DNA of 64,000 bases, from positions 28,008,349 to 28,072,348 of the forward strand of contig OY747721.1 in assembly GCA_963556495.2 (NCBI GenBank), in the 5' to 3' direction. Positions 49,897 through 62,919 of this stretch are shown here, in pieces. The notes beneath the pieces were generated by a model. The model ran no database searches. It saw only the letters and a program-made list of their open reading frames with translations, and was not told the origin of the DNA. The stretch's first letter is position 1. Each line of letters begins with the position of its first letter. The position numbers and the translations under genes are program-made. The stretch comes from Valencia hispanica. Lineage: Eukaryota; Chordata; Actinopteri; Cyprinodontiformes; Valenciidae.

Positions 49897-52800
49897 CCAA
49901 TATTATTTTTTCAAACTAAGATCAATCTGACTATTCTGTTAACTTTTTTCCTTTAATTTAATGCAACTTTTAGGCATCCTGTGTTTGTTAAATAAAACGA
50001 GATTAAAAGATACGGATCATGAATAAATTTTTTTGTCTGCCACATTTTCTTTTACATTTTTAAATGTTCTTTTATTTACTTTATATTACACAATGGTTTT
50101 TTTGGTATGATCTTGTTTTTGGTTTATGAGCCTTCATTTTAAGTGTTTCTGTTTGAGAGCAAACTTGGTGCAGAGTTTTCTGATTCTGCGGCAGAAAGCA
50201 GAGCAGCGGAATAAATCCTTCTGTTAGTAATGCTTGTAAAGATGAACAGGTGAATGTGTACTGCTAATGTTCTGGCCCTCTCCTGGCAGTGGGACGCTGA
50301 CTTCTTCTTCACTGATGTGCCTTTCACACTTCATTACAGCTTTACGTGACTGCCATCCAAACTGGCTGCTTTGAAAATAATGTGCGTGATGGAAGCAGCC
50401 AGAGGCGAGCTGCATGCAGGTCCTGCACAAACACGGCGCCGACCAATCGCAAGCTGCACTCGAGAGGAAGAGACGGGAGTAAACCTGAGCCACTCATTAG
50501 ATGGATGTCCAGAACAATCATTCAAAACCTGCCTCACCCGACGACTCGACAACACACACAAACACACCTGAGGAGACGCACCGTCACAGCAGCGCTTTAA
50601 AACCCACTCACTCACTCACTCGGCCACTGCTGGAGCTTTTATCTGAGGCGGCTGAGTGTTGCTGCGTCATGCGTAATCAGCAGAGAAATCAGTTCATATC
50701 AGGCTGCTTCCTGCAACAGGGAGTGGTGGGAGGGGTGGGGTGGGTTGCTGAACAGAGAGCAAAGGGAAATGGGAGTTAAAAAAGGAAACGATGTGGTGGA
50801 GAGAACGGCAATTGATAAAAGGGACACCTGTCAGGTTTCTTTTCTTTGTCAGACTTATAATTCTTTTTTTCTTCTTCTTTTTTTTTGTACCACTATTTAT
50901 CTATTTACCACCACTTCATCACACACACAGACCATGACACACACACACAGAGGTCCATGTGTTGATGATCATGGGGCCATAAAGCCTAAGTGGGTGATAA
51001 ATATCAGATGAGTGATGCTTAACCCCCACCGCCTCTCTGTTTAGCCCGTTACCATGGTGATGGACTGGCTTTTGAGGGGATATTAAGTAGATTTCTAGGA
51101 TGATTCAATCTAGGAGTACTAGGAATGTTCCTTACCTCCTGTGTGATGCTGATAGTTGTATTAAAACCTGATGGGATCAGTAAAAAAAAAAAAAAAAAAT
51201 GTATCCACTGTGGGAGTTTTCTAATGTTTTAATAATTTGTAAGTAAGTCTGTGGTACACCAGGAAATTCTGACCCATATTCTAAAAGCTCTGAACCTGTA
51301 CCTACTTTTAGCCAATGGAGCAAATAAAAGTGAGTTCAGCAACCATTTGTAATGTAAGAAGCGATCAGTCATCCTGAGCTAGTGTTTGTGGCAGTTTGTC
51401 ATAGAGGTTTGAATATTTGGATTTTACTTCATTAGATGCTGTTTTTATTTTGTTTGAGACGCAGCGATCAGAATCTTGTGGCTGATTTCCAATTTTTTTG
51501 TAAAGCATTGATATACAAATATCAAATTTTAGCTGATCCTGGTTTTAGTACTTAAAGAAAGCGATAAGAGCATGTAGAATCTGTTTTCTACTCTGCATGC
51601 CATCAGCTGTCAATAATTATTGGCGATATGAGCTGAGGTGATGTCATCCCACAAAGTAACTATGAAGTTTCCATTTAAACTGTTCATAACACTTCATATT
51701 AGCTGTTAGCTTCACATAAACAACTGTCTGAGTCCATTCTGGAGAAAAAAGAAAGCTGAAACCTCAGAAGGATAAAACGGAGCAACTCCACTTCCTTCCT
51801 GTTATCTGCTACGGCTTGCTCTCTCTTGCTCCCTTGCAACCTGAATGAACCACAGACCAGTCTAGATGAGTACTAGAAAAGATAGCTTGCTTTTAAATGG
51901 CTTCCTGCATGTCTGTGGCTCCTCTGACAATTTTTGATCTTTTACTGATACTGAAAATAACCAATTGTGCTTCATTCAGGAAAAAAACCGTTCAAACCAA
52001 AGAGTGTCGCTGTCTGTGTTACCTGCTATGGAGTGTTCACTGAATGTAAAGATATCCGCATGCTGTCATCCAAATCGACCATTCTTTATCTTGGGCTATA
52101 AGCTGAGAATCTGCCAGTTCTAATAAGCAGCTGATCTCTCTGTTCTGCTTTTGTCCATGCGTGTAGTTAGTGAACCTGATAAATGAATTTGGCAGATTTC
52201 ATATTTAGCATGAAACATCTCTGGAGATTCTGTTCCCCGCTGTACTGCTACAGATCTGGTGACGATGTTGATATTTCATTTGACTGTTATTGTTTACAGA
52301 TCTGGTTTATTTGTCAGTTTCCTTTTTGTTGGAAATGTTTCTCTTGCACTGACTGAGTTCATCATCGTTGTAGCTGAGGCAATGTGTTACTCTGCCTTCA
52401 TCGTAGACGCTCCAATGCTCCTGGTTGCTTTTATAAAGCAGACTGTGAAACGTGACATAATGTCTTTTAAAGCCTGTTGTAAAGAACTATGTGAAGACAT
52501 ACATTCAGGCCCACCACACTGATTCATCTGTTGTATGTTGTTTAAACTCCCTGATTTACATTTTTCTAACTTTTAGTTTGTTGATTCAAGAATCTCCATC
52601 TGCCTGTTTGTCTCAATTTACCAACAGATTGTGTCTGCAGGGATTGCTTTTTGTCAGAAATCCATCAGTGTTCTGTTTATACATAAGTTGTTGTTTGTGT
52701 CTGCGGTTTAAAGTTGTCTAATGTAGTTTGTTTCTGCTCTTGTCTTTCTGGCTCTAGTTTAGATTTTTGGTGACTGAGACCTAGAGGGAGCCTCAGCATA

Positions 52801-55689
52801 AGAGATGTGCTCTGTTTCTTTTCTTTTTTTCTTTTCTTTTTTGTATGTGTGAGAGACGGAGTCTGGACTCTGATGTAACAGATACGTTGTGGCTGCAGAT
52901 CACCATTCACTTTGTACGGAGAATTAATCCTTTCTTTTAAAGGTCAACAATAATTGCAAAAACCGTACAGGCATGAAGGTCTAATTAATACTTAGAGCTT
53001 CACAACACATCAGAGGCATTATATATCAAACCACTGCTGGCTGAGAGCTGCTTATCTGCCACTCCTACGTTCATGTTGCCCCGTAAACGAGCCCTGCAGA
53101 GGATGCTAATTTTAACATTTATCAGGTGGAAATGTAAAAAAAAATGTTTCAGGTTCTGTATCAATGGAGACAATTGGTAGAATCTGTTTTTTAAATGTTT
53201 TTTTTATAGTTTGGTTATGGTTAACTCTACATCTGGTGACTCTGTGTGTCTCATACAGGACTGAAGTGTCATTAGTTCAACATCACTTTTTTGTGATCAT
53301 CATTTCCTTTACAGTTTTGTTTAGTTTTGAATTATTTTATGTAGTTCCTAAAAGTTGGATACAATGGACATATTTTGACATATACTTTGGAAAGAAATCA
53401 AATTTAAACATACTAATTTTCTATTCTATTTTTCTAGCAGTACATTAGACTAAGCATTGGTTAACTGTTATCTGTATATCATTGCTATATATCAATAAAT
53501 GCATCTTTTTTTTTCTTTACCAAGCTTCATACAGTGCTGAATCAGTTAATGGTACATTTTTAACACTGAGATTACGGCATTAATAAAATAGTTTTTAACA
53601 GATACAGATACACACTGGAGATATTTATGTACATCCTTTTACTGCCCAGTGCAGAGGTGTTTGGCAATATGTTTTTCTCTCTTCTGTCCATTCATAAAGA
53701 AGAAAAACCTGGTCTATGTCCTTTGCCTTCAGTAATCACTCATTGCACTGTGGCTATTGCAGAGTTGGTTAACTCTTAGCTGGGGAAAAAAAAGATTGTA
53801 TTGCTGGGTACATAGTGATTACTTGTCCCCTCTATGACATATCCATTAATTCAATATTTAGCAGACATATTTGATTATTAACAGCAGTGGTCAAACGTTT
53901 TGAAAGTTTTGGAACTGTAAAAACGTCTGCTATCCCTGTGGTGGTGGTTTGTCAAAAATAATAATAATGGAGTCATTTCAGTCGGAAAAATATGCATTAG
54001 CAAAATGTGTTCATCTAGAATTTAACTTTTTTAAATCTCACTTTTGTTTTTCAAAGTGGGGCATGGAGTCTTTCACTATAAATGTAAAAAATGTTTTCAA
54101 AAGCACATTTATCCCTCTGGAAATGTCAGTCGTTCCTTTTTGTTCATCAACTTTGGTTCATTATAATACTTTTTCGTGTATTTTTACTTAAAAAAAAACA
54201 AAAAAACTATAACACTGACAGTGGACAACCTGAAATGCAAGTCAAGGAAATATCGGAAACAAAGAATAGCTGATGAACATACGGAAAAGGGATACAAAAA
54301 ACCCAGTGTAGTTTCATAGCAAGTAGATCCTTTTTATGCTGCAGGTCATATCAGTGAAAATAATGACTTTCTATGCTGTTTCAGAATTGTACTCCCCTTA
54401 AGCCTTTACTCTTTTGTTTTTCTCTATTCACAGGTTGACATCATTCCTCCAGTTTCCTATCCTCTTCTCCAAACCTTTTTCTCTTCCCAGCTCAGCTTTC
54501 CTCCTCCTCATTCTGTGGGATGGTCCTTGCCTTCTTCTTCTCCTTCCTTTTGCATCTTTCTGCTGCTCCAAGTTAGCAGAATTAACCATAAACAACCAGA
54601 GATGACTCCACGTAGTCTCCATGGCAACATGCATCACACAAGAAGTGACGGGAGTGCACGCAGGGGCCGTGCACACATGCGTAGCGCAACAAATAATTTG
54701 TGGGAACATTCCGGGTAGTAAATAATAAGCTTTCACAAACACACAGGCTTATTTGTGCGTGCATGGGGGCAACGAACAAACAGCATCCAAACAGCAGCGG
54801 AGAATCAAAGCAGGGCGCATCTCTCTGTGCTATTAACAGAGTGTGTGTGTCAAAGCACATTACAGCATGTAAGTGTATTATAAGTTAGCCTGCAGTGTCT
54901 TGCTGAACTGTCATTCACCACACTGAGTGCAGTTTCAAAGCCGTTTTAGAGCAGCAAGGAGGGAATAAATGACTGAAGTGTAACTGAAACGCTGATTATT
55001 CAGAGCGGCAATTAGTCGTCAGACTGAAAACGGCACCAGCAGACTAATTCGGAGACAAAGGAACTCAGTTAAACTAAATTCAGCTTGTTTGATGGATTAA
55101 TTAATTTTCTTTGATTATAAAGAAATGATTTACACCGTTCTTAGTGTAATAGCTATCTGGGCAAATTCTGAATCCATAGACCCAAGCTCTGTGGCTATCT
55201 CCTAAAGTCCTCTTGATCTGAGGTTCTGGAGGCTTTCAGAAAAATATTACGGTGTCTGTTTTTTACTCATTTCAGTCCCTATGCCTGACTGAGTTTACAT
55301 TTAATTTTTGCTGCCAACATTAGACCACTGCAACATCGGATGGCCTGCTTTTTACAGTGTTATGACCACCTGGCATTTTGCAGATCTATCACACAACCTC
55401 CATCAAATGCTGATGCTGATACAACTCCTTTTGTTTCCTTACCTTTATCCGGTGTTATCACTGACTTTTGGATGCCCAGGTAAAACTGCCTGAGATGACC
55501 ATCACACCACCAAAATGTACTCTAGTGTGTTCTTTAGTGCGTTCTAAATATTTAAAATTCTTGCAATTCCAGTCATTTATATCCCCATTTCATGGTCTGT
55601 GTGTGGATCACAAGACCTCTTCCAAACTGGAGTATTTTTATTTTTTTTTACTCTACTTTTAGTCAGTAAATTGGAGTAGAAATCTGCAT
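49897..55689. other. non-coding stretch
   Basis: Nearly 6 kb without a recognised gene or full repeat. It holds small low-complexity patches: CACT runs near 50605, CA runs near 50920-50950, an A18 run at 51182-51199, and pyrimidine-rich DNA at 54410-54560. Overlapping open frames at 50139-50780 on both strands contradict one another and lack domains. The + frame at 52259-52522 is hydrophobic but unrecognised. Confidence 0.4.
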
Positions 55690-56040
55690 GTCAAGTGATG
55701 TCAAAGGCCAGAGCAAAGAAATGATTTTTAGAAGGTGATTTAAAAACGGAGAGAAGAGGCCTGTCGAAATAGCAGAGGTAGGTTTCACATCTTAGAAGAT
55801 GCAACCGAAAAGGCTTTGTCTCGTATAAGCTTATGCTAGATCTTTGTACTGAAGAGCAGCTGATCAGCTGATCTGAGAGAACGGGAGGGTGTTTAGGGGT
55901 GGATCAGCCCAGACGGGTAGGATGTGGCAAGACCATGGAGGGCTTTAAAAACGAACCAATTTTAAAATGAATTGTAAAATGTGCGGGCAGCCGGTGCAGA
56001 GAAGCTTAAAGGGAGTAATTGGTTTCATATTTAATGGAGA
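55690..56040 (+). repeat. retroposon-like interspersed repeat fragment
   Basis: GACCATGGAGGGCTTTAAAAACGA, followed by TTTTAAAATGAATTGTAAAA and GCAGCCGGTGCAGAGAAGCTT, resembles a recurring fish repeat (ends in other copies with text like gagggctttaaaaac ... agccagtggagagaagct), probably of non-LTR origin. Boundaries are approximate and the upstream part is weaker. Confidence 0.45.
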
Positions 56041-58175
56041 TTACCTGAGGTGATTATGGGTTTAGGTTCTGGCTCTCTTTTTGCTTTTAGAAGCATGCGC
56101 TGCCATGTGACAAGAAATCTTTTTCTTGACATTTTTCAATCAATTATTTGTTCAAATGTAATTATCTTCAGGAACATACAAAAGTGGGACAAAACCTTTT
56201 ATGATGAAGATGATCAGACCTTAGATGAGACCCAAAGATGAGCTAGTAGGGGATGAAAAGCTATCTGATTTGCTCATTCTCTCTGATATCTGATGGGATT
56301 TTCTTTCTTGTCCACTGTATTATCTAATGTTGCTGCTGCCCAAGTTTCTTTTTAAAATAGAAATGTCATACATTAACCTTTGCTCTTACAGAGGCTCAGT
56401 GTCTTCCCCTTCACCAGTCTGTAAACTTTTCAGCTAAAGATCTGCTTCAAGTTTGACATGGAGTGCACAAAGAAAGAAAAAATCACATTTCTTCTCCATT
56501 TATCACACATTATTTACTTTTAATCACATCATGGATGGCCCTCATTAAAAGAATCATGAAGTGTTTAGATATTCTTACCCCTAGCATCCACCTACCTAAT
56601 GTTATAAATTAATGTTAGAGACGGTTCAGCCAACAGGGTTCAAAGGCTAAAATTACCACAAACTAAAATACACAATTGCATAAAGTGCTCAATCTGGACG
56701 CTGTTCTCCTGAAGCTGCATGTTTCAATCTCAGCCCTCAAACACTGGTTATAGTTCTGCACCGCGATATGCTAATGAATTTCTCAAGGGGACAAGTGTGT
56801 GTATGAGTGTGTTGGTGTGTAAATTTTCTGCTAACGTCAGCAAAGTCAGTCAATGCTAATGGACAACATCATCACAGTTAAGTGTGATTGGATAAGGGTT
56901 GAGGCAGAGCGTGTGTTTGTGTGGTTGTGTCATAAACCAGAGGCCTGGTAGGTGCTCATGCAGACTCCTTCCCTGAATCCTTAATGAGCTGTTGTGCTTT
57001 GGGAGGCTGCAGATTGAGGCTTTGTTGGTATTTTAAAACCCTGCTACAGAATCAGGAACATGCTGCCTCCCTTTGCTAATAAAACCATCTTTTAGTCGAC
57101 TTAAGGTTTTCCAGCCCAATGAACAAAGGGGCAGGGAAATATAACAGCAGCAGAAATGGAAGATCTGATGGATGTTCAAAAACTGAAATAAACAAACATT
57201 TATCTGTAATCATGTGATCATGGTATTATCAGGGCTCAGCAGGATCTGCCCCCTTGTGGCAATCCACATTCACTGCTGAGTCTTAAGGGACTGATTCAAC
57301 CTGCTTTCATTACCACATTTTTGAAGCTGGTACACGATGAATAAATCATGCAACAAAACAAGACATTCAAGAAATGGATTGACTAATACCGCCATGTGAT
57401 CATGCAATTAATACATACCTTTTCCTCATGCAGTGTCGAGCCATTAGTTTATAGTTTTCCCTGCCAATGAGCTTTTGCTGGATAGAACAACAGATGTATA
57501 GAGCAGATTTGTTTTAGCATAGTTTCAGAAAAAGTTAGTCTGACTGCAAACACTTTAGATGAGCGTAATATTTGAATAAAATGAAAAAAAAAACACTCTG
57601 TGCTCCATACAGACACAGGGAGCTCTCAGTCCAAAGTTTACAAAGGTAATTTCATTGCTTTTTATTTAAAAAAGGCTTCATAGAAATCAAAATCAGAGCT
57701 CACTAAAACCTTAGTGCCATCTTTGGCCACTCTCCCTGCTATGATGGTTGTTTGAACTTTTGACAAAAGTTTGATGGTGACTGTCCATGTGTTTAGCTGG
57801 TTATGCTGCAGGATGCAGTTCAGATTTCTGTGGTAACGGCATCTTCTGTACCATCAGCAGCGCTGATAGGTCTTTCTGATCTATACTGCTTCTGATCCCA
57901 CTAATTATTGATTTAACTATTAGTGTTTTCTAATCCAGTTTGGCCATCTGGTTAATTTTTGGAAAACTGTGTTTCATATGAAGTCATATTTAATGGTGTT
58001 TTTAAGCCTCTTAATTCTTTTTATTCATGATGATATTCCACTTAAAGCGAATGGAAACACAAACTATGAGGTTTCAATATTGCATCAGACCAATAAAAAA
58101 ACGTTTTAAATATAATAATGTGGGTCTAATAAAGTATATCTAATACCTACTTGCCTACATGGGGTTGGCTATCAA

Positions 58176-58178
<3 letters not shown>
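56041..58178. other. non-coding stretch
   Basis: Unique AT-rich sequence; the short + frame at 56050-56241 has no recognised domain. Small GT-rich patches lie near 56800 and 56920. Confidence 0.4.

Positions 58179-58266
<88 letters not shown>
58179..58266. repeat. TA microsatellite abutting a Tc1 insertion
   Basis: About 88 bases of TA repeats directly joined to the left end of the Tc1 element at 58267. Tc1 elements duplicate a TA dinucleotide on insertion, so either the element landed in an existing TA tract or the tract grew from the target site. Confidence 0.96.
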
Positions 58267-58267
<1 letters not shown>

Positions 58268-59475
58268 CTCAGCAAAAAAAGAAATGTCCCTTTTTTCAGG
58301 ACTGTGTATTTCAACAATAATGTTGTAAAAGTCCAAATAACTTTACAGATCTTCATTGTAAAGGGTTTAAACAATGTTTTCCATGCATGTTCAATTAACC
58401 ATAATCAATTAATTAACATGCACCTGTGGGATGGTCGTTAAGACCTTAACAGCTTACAGAAGGTAGACATTTAAGGTCACAGTTCTGCGATTTTAGGACA
58501 CTAAAGAGACTTGTCTACCGACTGTGAAAAACACCCAAAGAATGATGCCCAGGGTCAGACTGTCCGCAATAGGCTGAGAGAGGCTGGACTGAGGGCTTGT
58601 AGGCCTGTTGTAAGGCAGGTCCTTACCAGACATCACCAGCAACAAGGCCGCCTATGGGCACAAACCCACCTTCGCTGGACCAGACAGGAGTGGCAAAAAG
58701 TGCTCTTCACTGATGAGTCACGGTTTTGTCTCACCAGGGGTGATGGACGGATTCGTGTTTATCGTCGAAGGAATGAGCATTACACCGAGGCCTGTACCCT
58801 GGAGCGGGATCGATTTGGAGGTGGGGGGTCCGTCATGGTCTGGGGCGGACCCCCACATCACCATCGGACTGAGCTTGTTGTCATTGCAGGCAATCTCAAT
58901 GCCTTGCGGTACAGGGAAGACATCCTCCTCCCTCATGTGGTACCCTTTATGCATGCTCATCCGGACATGATCCTCCAGCAGGACAATGCCACCAGCCATA
59001 CTGATCGTTCTGTGCGTGAGTTTCTGCATGACAGCAATGTCAGTGTTCTGCCATGGCCAGCGAAGAGCCCGGATCTCATTCCCATTGAGCACGTCTGGGA
59101 CCTGTTGGATCGCAGGGTGAGGGCTAGGGCCATTCCCCCCAGAAATGTCCAGGAACTTGCAAGTGCCTTGGTGGAAGAGTGGGGTAACATCTCACAGCAA
59201 GAACTGACAAATCTGGTCCAGTCATGAGGAGATGCACTGCAGTAGTTCAAGCAGCTGGTGGCCACATCAGATACTGACTGGTACTTTTGATTTTGAGCCT
59301 CCCTTCATTCAAGGACACATTATTCTATTTCTGTTAGTCACATGTCTGTGAAACATTTTCAGTTTATGTCTTATGGTGTTGACTCTTTTAGTGTTCATAC
59401 AAATATTTCCACACAATAAGTTTACTGAAAGTAAAAACAGTTGAAAGTGAGAGTACGTTGCTTTTTTTGCAGAGT
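58267..59475 (+). mobile_element. Tc1-like transposon, internally deleted
   Basis: The left end GCTCAGCAAAAAAAGAAATG and the right end (reverse complement) ACTCTGCAAAAAAAGCAACG form terminal inverted repeats; TA-containing sequence lies on both sides. At about 1.2 kb it is shorter than the roughly 1.5 kb I recall for intact copies. The loss maps between AGGGT (near 58555) and CAGACTGTCCGC, where the coding sequence for the DNA-binding domain should be. It is the best preserved transposon in the window. Confidence 0.9.
58511..59277 (+). pseudogene. Tc1-like transposase, DNA-binding domain deleted, C-terminus frameshifted
   Basis: A 238-residue open frame (58511-59227) covers the end of the HTH region and the full DDE catalytic core. 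FTDESRF carries the first Asp (residue 68), LQQDNATSH the second (158) and PIEHVWD the Glu (193), giving the DD34E spacing of Tc1 enzymes. Typical full proteins are about 330-340 residues; the missing ~100 N-terminal residues are the paired-like DNA-binding domain, removed by an internal deletion. The frame ends at TGA 59225-59227. The expected tail (MRRRCTAVVQAAGGHIRY then TGA) reads from 59224 in the next frame, implying loss of one base near 59223. SPDLIPIEH has Ile where the family has Asn. An intact catalytic core without DNA binding is unlikely to transpose. Confidence 0.85.
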
Positions 59476-59477
59476 TT

Positions 59478-60367
59478 ATATGAATTATAAATCTCGTGTG
59501 TTGTTAGACCTATACACTGTTTTATTCCCTGTACATGGGAAGCACAAGAACATCGCTGTCTCAAAAATATTTAGATTTGCTGGACAGCACAGAAATTACC
59601 AGAAAAGAAACCAAGAAGCTTTTCCTTAACAAGTCATTTCACCCTACCCCTCAAAACTCAATTTTTCAAGCTTTTGGCAAGAAATGTATTCTGAATAGTT
59701 AACCAAGTATGAAATATTAACGGAGCCCAGAGGCTGTAGATCTGCTAGCACAGATCTGAGCCACCTCCTGCTGTTACTTCTCTCATTTTGAGTCGGTAAA
59801 AAGGCCTTAAACAACCATGTAAATCGGACCGTTATAACTGCGTCCATGTCACTCTTCCTGCTGCAAAAAGACCAACGCTTCAGGGTGCACTGACAAGTTG
59901 GTCCATCATTATCTTTCACAACAGTTTAATTTGGCATCACAGAAAAAAAACTCATTTTCTGGCTCTTTAACAAGCAAATCAACCGTCTAGTTATTTAATG
60001 GCGAGAGGAAATGCTGCGGAGATCCAAAAGAAGCAGAAATGGGAGGATAGAAGGCTCTGAATAAAGCCTTTCAGGATTTTAAATTTATGAATGTGAACCT
60101 TTGGCTGAAGTCAGAAAATTCCCCAAATTTCATTCCTGAAGCTTTTCTGGTCAAACCAAAGACACAAGTGCACAGGGAGGCAATTAGATTTTGCCCTTGA
60201 AAACTCTGCAGAAGGTGCAATACAGAACAAAAATGTTACTTAAGACATTTCAATGCATGTTATGTGTTTATATTTCATATATAAATGCCAAAACATGAGG
60301 AATCACTGCAATACAAGATTAATGAAACTGAGGTTTAGCAGACTGTTGCAAAGGAAAAACAAAAGTA
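59478..60367. other. non-coding stretch
   Basis: Unique sequence; the antisense frame at 59644-59919 has no recognised domain. Confidence 0.4.
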
Positions 60368-60455
60368 CAGTGAGGAATATAAGTATTTGAACACCCGGCA
60401 ATTTTGCAAGTTCTCCCACTTAGAAATCATGAAGGGGTCTGAAATGCACATTGTA

Positions 60456-61025
60456 CAGTTGTGGCCAAAAGTTTTGGAATGACACATATATTAGTTTTCA
60501 CAAAGTTTGCTGCAAAACTACTTTTAGATCTTTGTTTCAGTTGTTTCTGTGATGTACTGAAATATGATTACAAGCACTTTATACGTTTCAAAGGCTGGGT
60601 TTTTGTTTGTCCACCCGCCTCTTGAGGACTGACCACAAGTTCTCAATGGGTTTAAGATCTGGGGAGTTTCCAGGCCATGGACCCAAAATTTCAACGTTTT
60701 GGTAGTCTTGATAATCCTATAAATTGTTGATTTAGGTGCAATTTTAGTAGCCACAATATCCTTGCCTATTAAGCCATGCCTATGTGAAATGATGGCTGTA
60801 CGCGTTACTTTGCAGGTCACCATGGTTAACAATGGAAGAACAATGATTTCAAGCATCATCCTCCTTTTTAACATGTCATGTCTGCCATTCTAATGACTAT
60901 GCAATTCATCTGATCACTGTTCATAACATTCTGGAGTATATGCAAATTGCTATTATAAAAACTTAAGCAGCAACTTTACCAATTTCCAATATTTATGTAA
61001 TTCTCAAAACTTTTGGCCACGACTG
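60456..61025 (-). mobile_element. Tc1-like deletion derivative nested in Tc1
   Basis: A 570-base element with left end CAGTTGTGGCCAAAAGTTTT and right end (reverse complement) CAGTCGTGGCCAAAAGTTTT, flanked by TA at 60454-60455 and 61026-61027. On the minus strand, an N-terminal DNA-binding part (ISHRHGLIGKDIVATKIAPK near 60790-60710) is joined almost directly to a C-terminal block (PWPGNSPDLKPIENLW near 60680-60630). The middle of the transposase, with both catalytic Asp residues, is missing. Its ends remain nearly perfect, as for a non-autonomous copy mobilised by a full relative. Confidence 0.85.
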
Positions 61026-61280
61026 TATGTGCATTTTCAGCTCCCTCCAAAGATTTTCTATTGGATTTAGGTCTGGAGACTGGCTATGCCACTACAGAAC
61101 CTTGATATGCTTCTTACGGAGCCACTCCTTGGTTATCCTGGCTGTGTGCTTCGGGTCATTGTCATGTCGGAAGACCCAGACACGACCCATCTTCAATGCC
61201 CTGACTGAGGGAAGTCGGTTGTTGCTCAAAATCTTACAATACATGGTCCCATTCATCCTCTCCTTAATGCAGTGCAGTCA

Positions 61281-61397
<117 letters not shown>

Positions 61398-61487
61398 TTA
61401 GACCATATAGTTTCATTTTGGTCTCATCTGACCACATGACTTTCTCCCATGCCTCCTCTGGATCATCCAGATGGTCATTGGCAAACT

Positions 61488-61706
61488 TCAGACGGGCCTG
61501 GACATGTGATAGCCTTTTCCGTTTCTAACTATTGCGCCAACAGCTGATCTATTTTCACCAAGCTGCTTGGCAATTGCCTCGTAGCCCTTTCCGGTCTTGT
61601 GGAGGTCTACAATTGTTTCTCTGGTGTCTTTTGACAGCTCTTTGGTCTTACCCTCGGTAGTAGTTGGAGTCTGACTGACTGTGGGGTGGACAGGTGTCTT
61701 TAACAA
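61488..61706 (-). pseudogene. Tc1-like transposase N-terminal HTH fragment
   Basis: A minus-strand 72-residue frame. After a short leader it reads KTKELSKDTRETIVDLHKTG, then GYEAIAKQLGENRSAVGAIV, which is the first helix-turn-helix of Tc1 transposases. It then jumps to GYHMSRPV, corresponding to the later HVKARL linker, marking an internal deletion of the second DNA-binding subdomain. It belongs to the outer element at 60368-61983. Confidence 0.75.
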
Positions 61707-61985
61707 GCTCAGACAGGTGCTACTAATTTAGATTAATAAGTTGGGTAAAGGTGGACTTTTTAAAGGTTGAGTAACAGGTCTTTGAGAGCCAGAATTCTTG
61801 CTGATTGCCAGATGTTCAAATATTTATGTGCAGCAATAAAATACAAATTCTTTAAAAATCAGACAATGTGATTTCCTGAATTTAAAAAACAAATGCTGTC
61901 TCTCACAGTGGAAATGCACCTACAAAGTGAATTTCAGACCCCTCCATAATTTCTAAGTGGGAAAATACTTATATTCCTTATTGTA

Positions 61986-62919
61986 TAATGTGTCTGTGTG
62001 TTAGTGCAGATTTCTTTTAAATGGTTCTTCACCACGAATACTGTCAATAATGAGCTGCTGTCAGTTTGGGGGAAAGTGACTGACAGATGCTTAAAGGTGA
62101 CTTGACGGATCCTCTGACTGCTGCTGAGAAATCAGCCAACTCCAAGTCAGTTTAACCACATTCTTAAATCATTACTTAACAGAAACAAAAACTGAATATT
62201 TTTGCTTTTTTAATGGAAAGTTTCATAACATAAAATAGAAAATATTAGAAATAGAAAATTCCTTCCCAAAGCTGCTGTCAGATCCCCGCTGCAGAGCTCA
62301 TTTCATTCTCTTGTTGAATCACTTGAACACACTTGCAACAGACCAGAAAATGCTGCTGATTGCTTTTCTAAAATCTATAGGACTTAAAGGAAGCTCACTC
62401 TTTGGAAACTAAGACTCAAAACTGACTATTTCATTTAGACAGCAGGAAATCAGCAGCTGAGGTTCATCTGAAGATCATGTTTTGTTTGAACTCTGATAAA
62501 CCGTTGCTCTAAATGACTCCAATCTATTAAATCTGAGATGTGATATCTAAAACAGCTTCTAAAAAATCCTGTTTAGCAAAAGTACCAAATGACCAGAATC
62601 CTTACTGAGCAAAAGTAACAGTTATCACCTAAACAGGGGTTGTGACAGACCAACTCAAAGTACTTTGTGATTATGAAGCAGAAACGGATGCATAATGTTC
62701 TCAAGTTTCTTGCACCTCAAATCAGTGGTGTGCATTTGTGCGGAGCCCTCCTGAGACAGTCATTTGTAGAGAACAATCAGTCAAATGGCTGAATTGCTTC
62801 CACAGCATGTTCTGCAGAGACCTGATAAAGAGCCATGCATTTGATCCAGAGGTACAGGGACAGGGATGTATCCAAAAGGTTACAGGGCAATGGCAGTGAA
62901 AGGCTTCAGTTGGAGAATC
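61986..62919. other. non-coding stretch
   Basis: Unique sequence; no repeat end, splice pair or open frame of note. Confidence 0.4.

Noticed and set aside
51136..51167. 32-base minus-strand microexon with poly-T acceptor and GAG|GTAAGG donor
   Set aside because: Good sites, but too short, and the T-run that makes the acceptor look strong is a simple A18 repeat on +; no partner exon.
58718..59265. Two antisense frames of 102 and 124 codons
   Set aside because: Shadows of the + strand Tc1 transposase.
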